This document shows, one piece after another, positions 23,042 to 23,876 of a stretch of DNA of 23,876 nt (position 1 is its first letter; each line of letters starts with the position of its first letter). Origin of the DNA: a virus; IMG/VR virus record IMGVR_UViG_3300028800_000310, positions 1 to 23,876 of that record; one strand, 5' to 3'. The position numbers and the translations under genes are program-made. Under the pieces are notes generated by a model that saw nothing but the letters and a program-made list of their open reading frames with translations, made no database searches and had not been told where the DNA came from.

Positions 23042-23876
23042 GGCGCCACTCCCGTCGGCTCCGGCTGCATCGCCGCTTCGTGGTTGCGCTGCAACTCGGC
23101 CTGCATGGCGTCGTGATGCCGGCCGAACTCGTCGGCGACCATCTGACGCTGGTGGTCGAGGTGATCGGAAACCGCCTCGTGGGTGCGGTTCATAATGCCC
23201 TCTCGCGCCTGGTGGGCATGACCGTCGAGGCCACGCTGGCGGGCCCCACGAGAGGCGAGGTTCGCCAGCGCAAGCTTGTGGATCCGCTCGGCCGCAGCGT
23301 TCTGGTTCTCGATGCCCTGGGCGCGCTGCGTCGCCTGCTGTTCCGAGTTGTGGATGATGAGCTCGCGGGCAACGCCAAGCGAGGCGATGCGCTCCTTCGA
23401 CGCCAACTCCGCCATCCCGCTCTGCGCCTTGATGTTGGCTTCCTGCGCCCGCGTCTCGGCGTCCTTCATGCGAGCCTGCGCGGCGGCAAGCGTGGCCTGG
23501 GCCGTAATATCCTCCGGCGACGGGCCCTGCGCACCAGGAGGTGGCGCCGGCTTGAACAAGTCCTCCGGATCGTTCTCGCCCATCACCCGAAGGGCGCGGA
23601 GGTCGATCTTGTTCATGTCGAGGCTGGGGTTTGTCGCCGCCATCTGCCGCATCGCGACAACCTTGAGGTAGCGTTCGGTCTGGCTCGACGTGTTCGGGTC
23701 CGAGGCCGGCACCAATTCGCAATCGCTCAAAGCCGCCAAGAACAGCGCGCGGTGGCGATCTTCGGAAGATTGTTCGGCATCGACTACCGGCTGCTGACCG
23801 GCCATGGCGGTCAGCTTTTTCAGCACCTTGCTCTTCTTGTTGTGCCGCCACAGCGCTTCCGGGTCCTCCATCAGAA
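23038..23876 (-). CDS. Portal protein, C-terminal part (5' end outside window)
   Basis: The frame is open at the right edge, so the start is not in the window. About 279 residues are visible. Blocks SDCELVPASDPNTSSQTERY, AMRQMAATNPSLDMNKIDL and RALRVMGENDPEDLFKP match the end of the conserved core of podovirus portals, which usually read V-x-P-x-S-D-P-N-x-x-x-x-x-Q-R. The rest is a long Ala/Gln/Glu coiled coil ending in a Met/Gln/His-rich tail (HHDAMQAELQRNHEAAMQ), typical of the portal barrel. It forms the DNA entry ring and is the first gene of the head module seen here. Confidence 0.85.
   Translation of the reverse strand, partial: LMEDPEALWRHNKKSKVLKKLTAMAGQQPVVDAEQSSEDRHRALFLAALSDCELVPASDPNTSSQTERYLKVVAMRQMAATNPSLDMNKIDLRALRVMGENDPEDLFKPAPPPGAQGPSPEDITAQATLAAAQARMKDAETRAQEANIKAQSGMAELASKERIASLGVARELIIHNSEQQATQRAQGIENQNAAAERIHKLALANLASRGARQRGLDGHAHQAREGIMNRTHEAVSDHLDHQRQMVADEFGRHHDAMQAELQRNHEAAMQPEPTGVAP

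Noticed and set aside
23042-23851. N-terminal extension of the 142-aa gene
   Set aside because: The added residues are Arg/Gly-rich and fully overlap the portal frame; the GTGA junction at 23041 is the consistent start.

Overview
The window reads as part of the virion-morphogenesis region of a tailed bacteriophage (or prophage) with a short, podovirus-type tail. The DNA is GC-rich and third codon positions are strongly G/C. The style of the structural proteins (PGV-type tail nozzle, twin-arginine small proteins, RMF/CrpP-like microprotein, GroES-like cofactor) suggests an alphaproteobacterial, perhaps rhizobial, host; that host call is an inference. Every gene I support lies on the minus strand, so the transcriptional order runs from high to low coordinates. 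Genes are packed tightly, often with 1-4 base stop/start overlaps (ATGA, GTGA, TGATG, TAATG) or a few bases apart. There is no gene-free stretch over 300 bases, and I saw no tRNA, rRNA, CRISPR array, insertion sequence, convincing promoter or terminator.

In transcription order, the head end (23876-19651) holds the C-terminal part of the portal protein, an unrecognised 142-aa protein, a 48-aa RMF/CrpP-like microprotein, three small or low-complexity phage proteins, a scaffold-like coiled-coil protein and a GroES-like co-chaperonin. No major capsid protein is present between the portal and the adaptor. The connector and tail section (19636-13383) holds three unrecognised proteins, one with a twin-arginine signal, a head-tail adaptor, a small Cys-rich putative lipoprotein, a tail-collar/fibre-like protein that appears to start at AUU, the large tail nozzle and a small tail-associated protein.

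Next (13370-7236) come a GEYVxP-motif virion protein, a second twin-arginine protein, a DUF3467-like protein, a GNAT-fold acetyltransferase and a 1221-aa virion/ejection protein with an internal lytic transglycosylase domain. The rest of the window (7239-1) is one open frame of at least 2413 codons. It is a giant polyvalent protein: tandem ADDWEDV tags, Gly/Ala-rich hydrophobic segments, a zeta-toxin-like kinase fold, a DdrB-type ParB domain, an N6-adenine methylase-like domain and an SNF2/DEAH helicase that runs off the window. Its start overlaps the stop of the transglycosylase gene. This fits co-expression with virion proteins and the known theme of phage polyvalent proteins being packaged and injected with the genome.

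The most unusual feature is inside that giant gene. At 3225-3518, in the +1 frame, there is an open frame with its own Shine-Dalgarno sequence, host-like codon usage (about 80% G/C at third positions against about 35% for the giant frame over the same bases) and a protein resembling the TnpV family. Two weaker candidates of the same kind (3903-4097 and 5217-5378) sit in other inter-domain linkers, in the same relative frame and each with a Shine-Dalgarno sequence. The proposal is that linkers of this injected polyprotein also encode small separate proteins.
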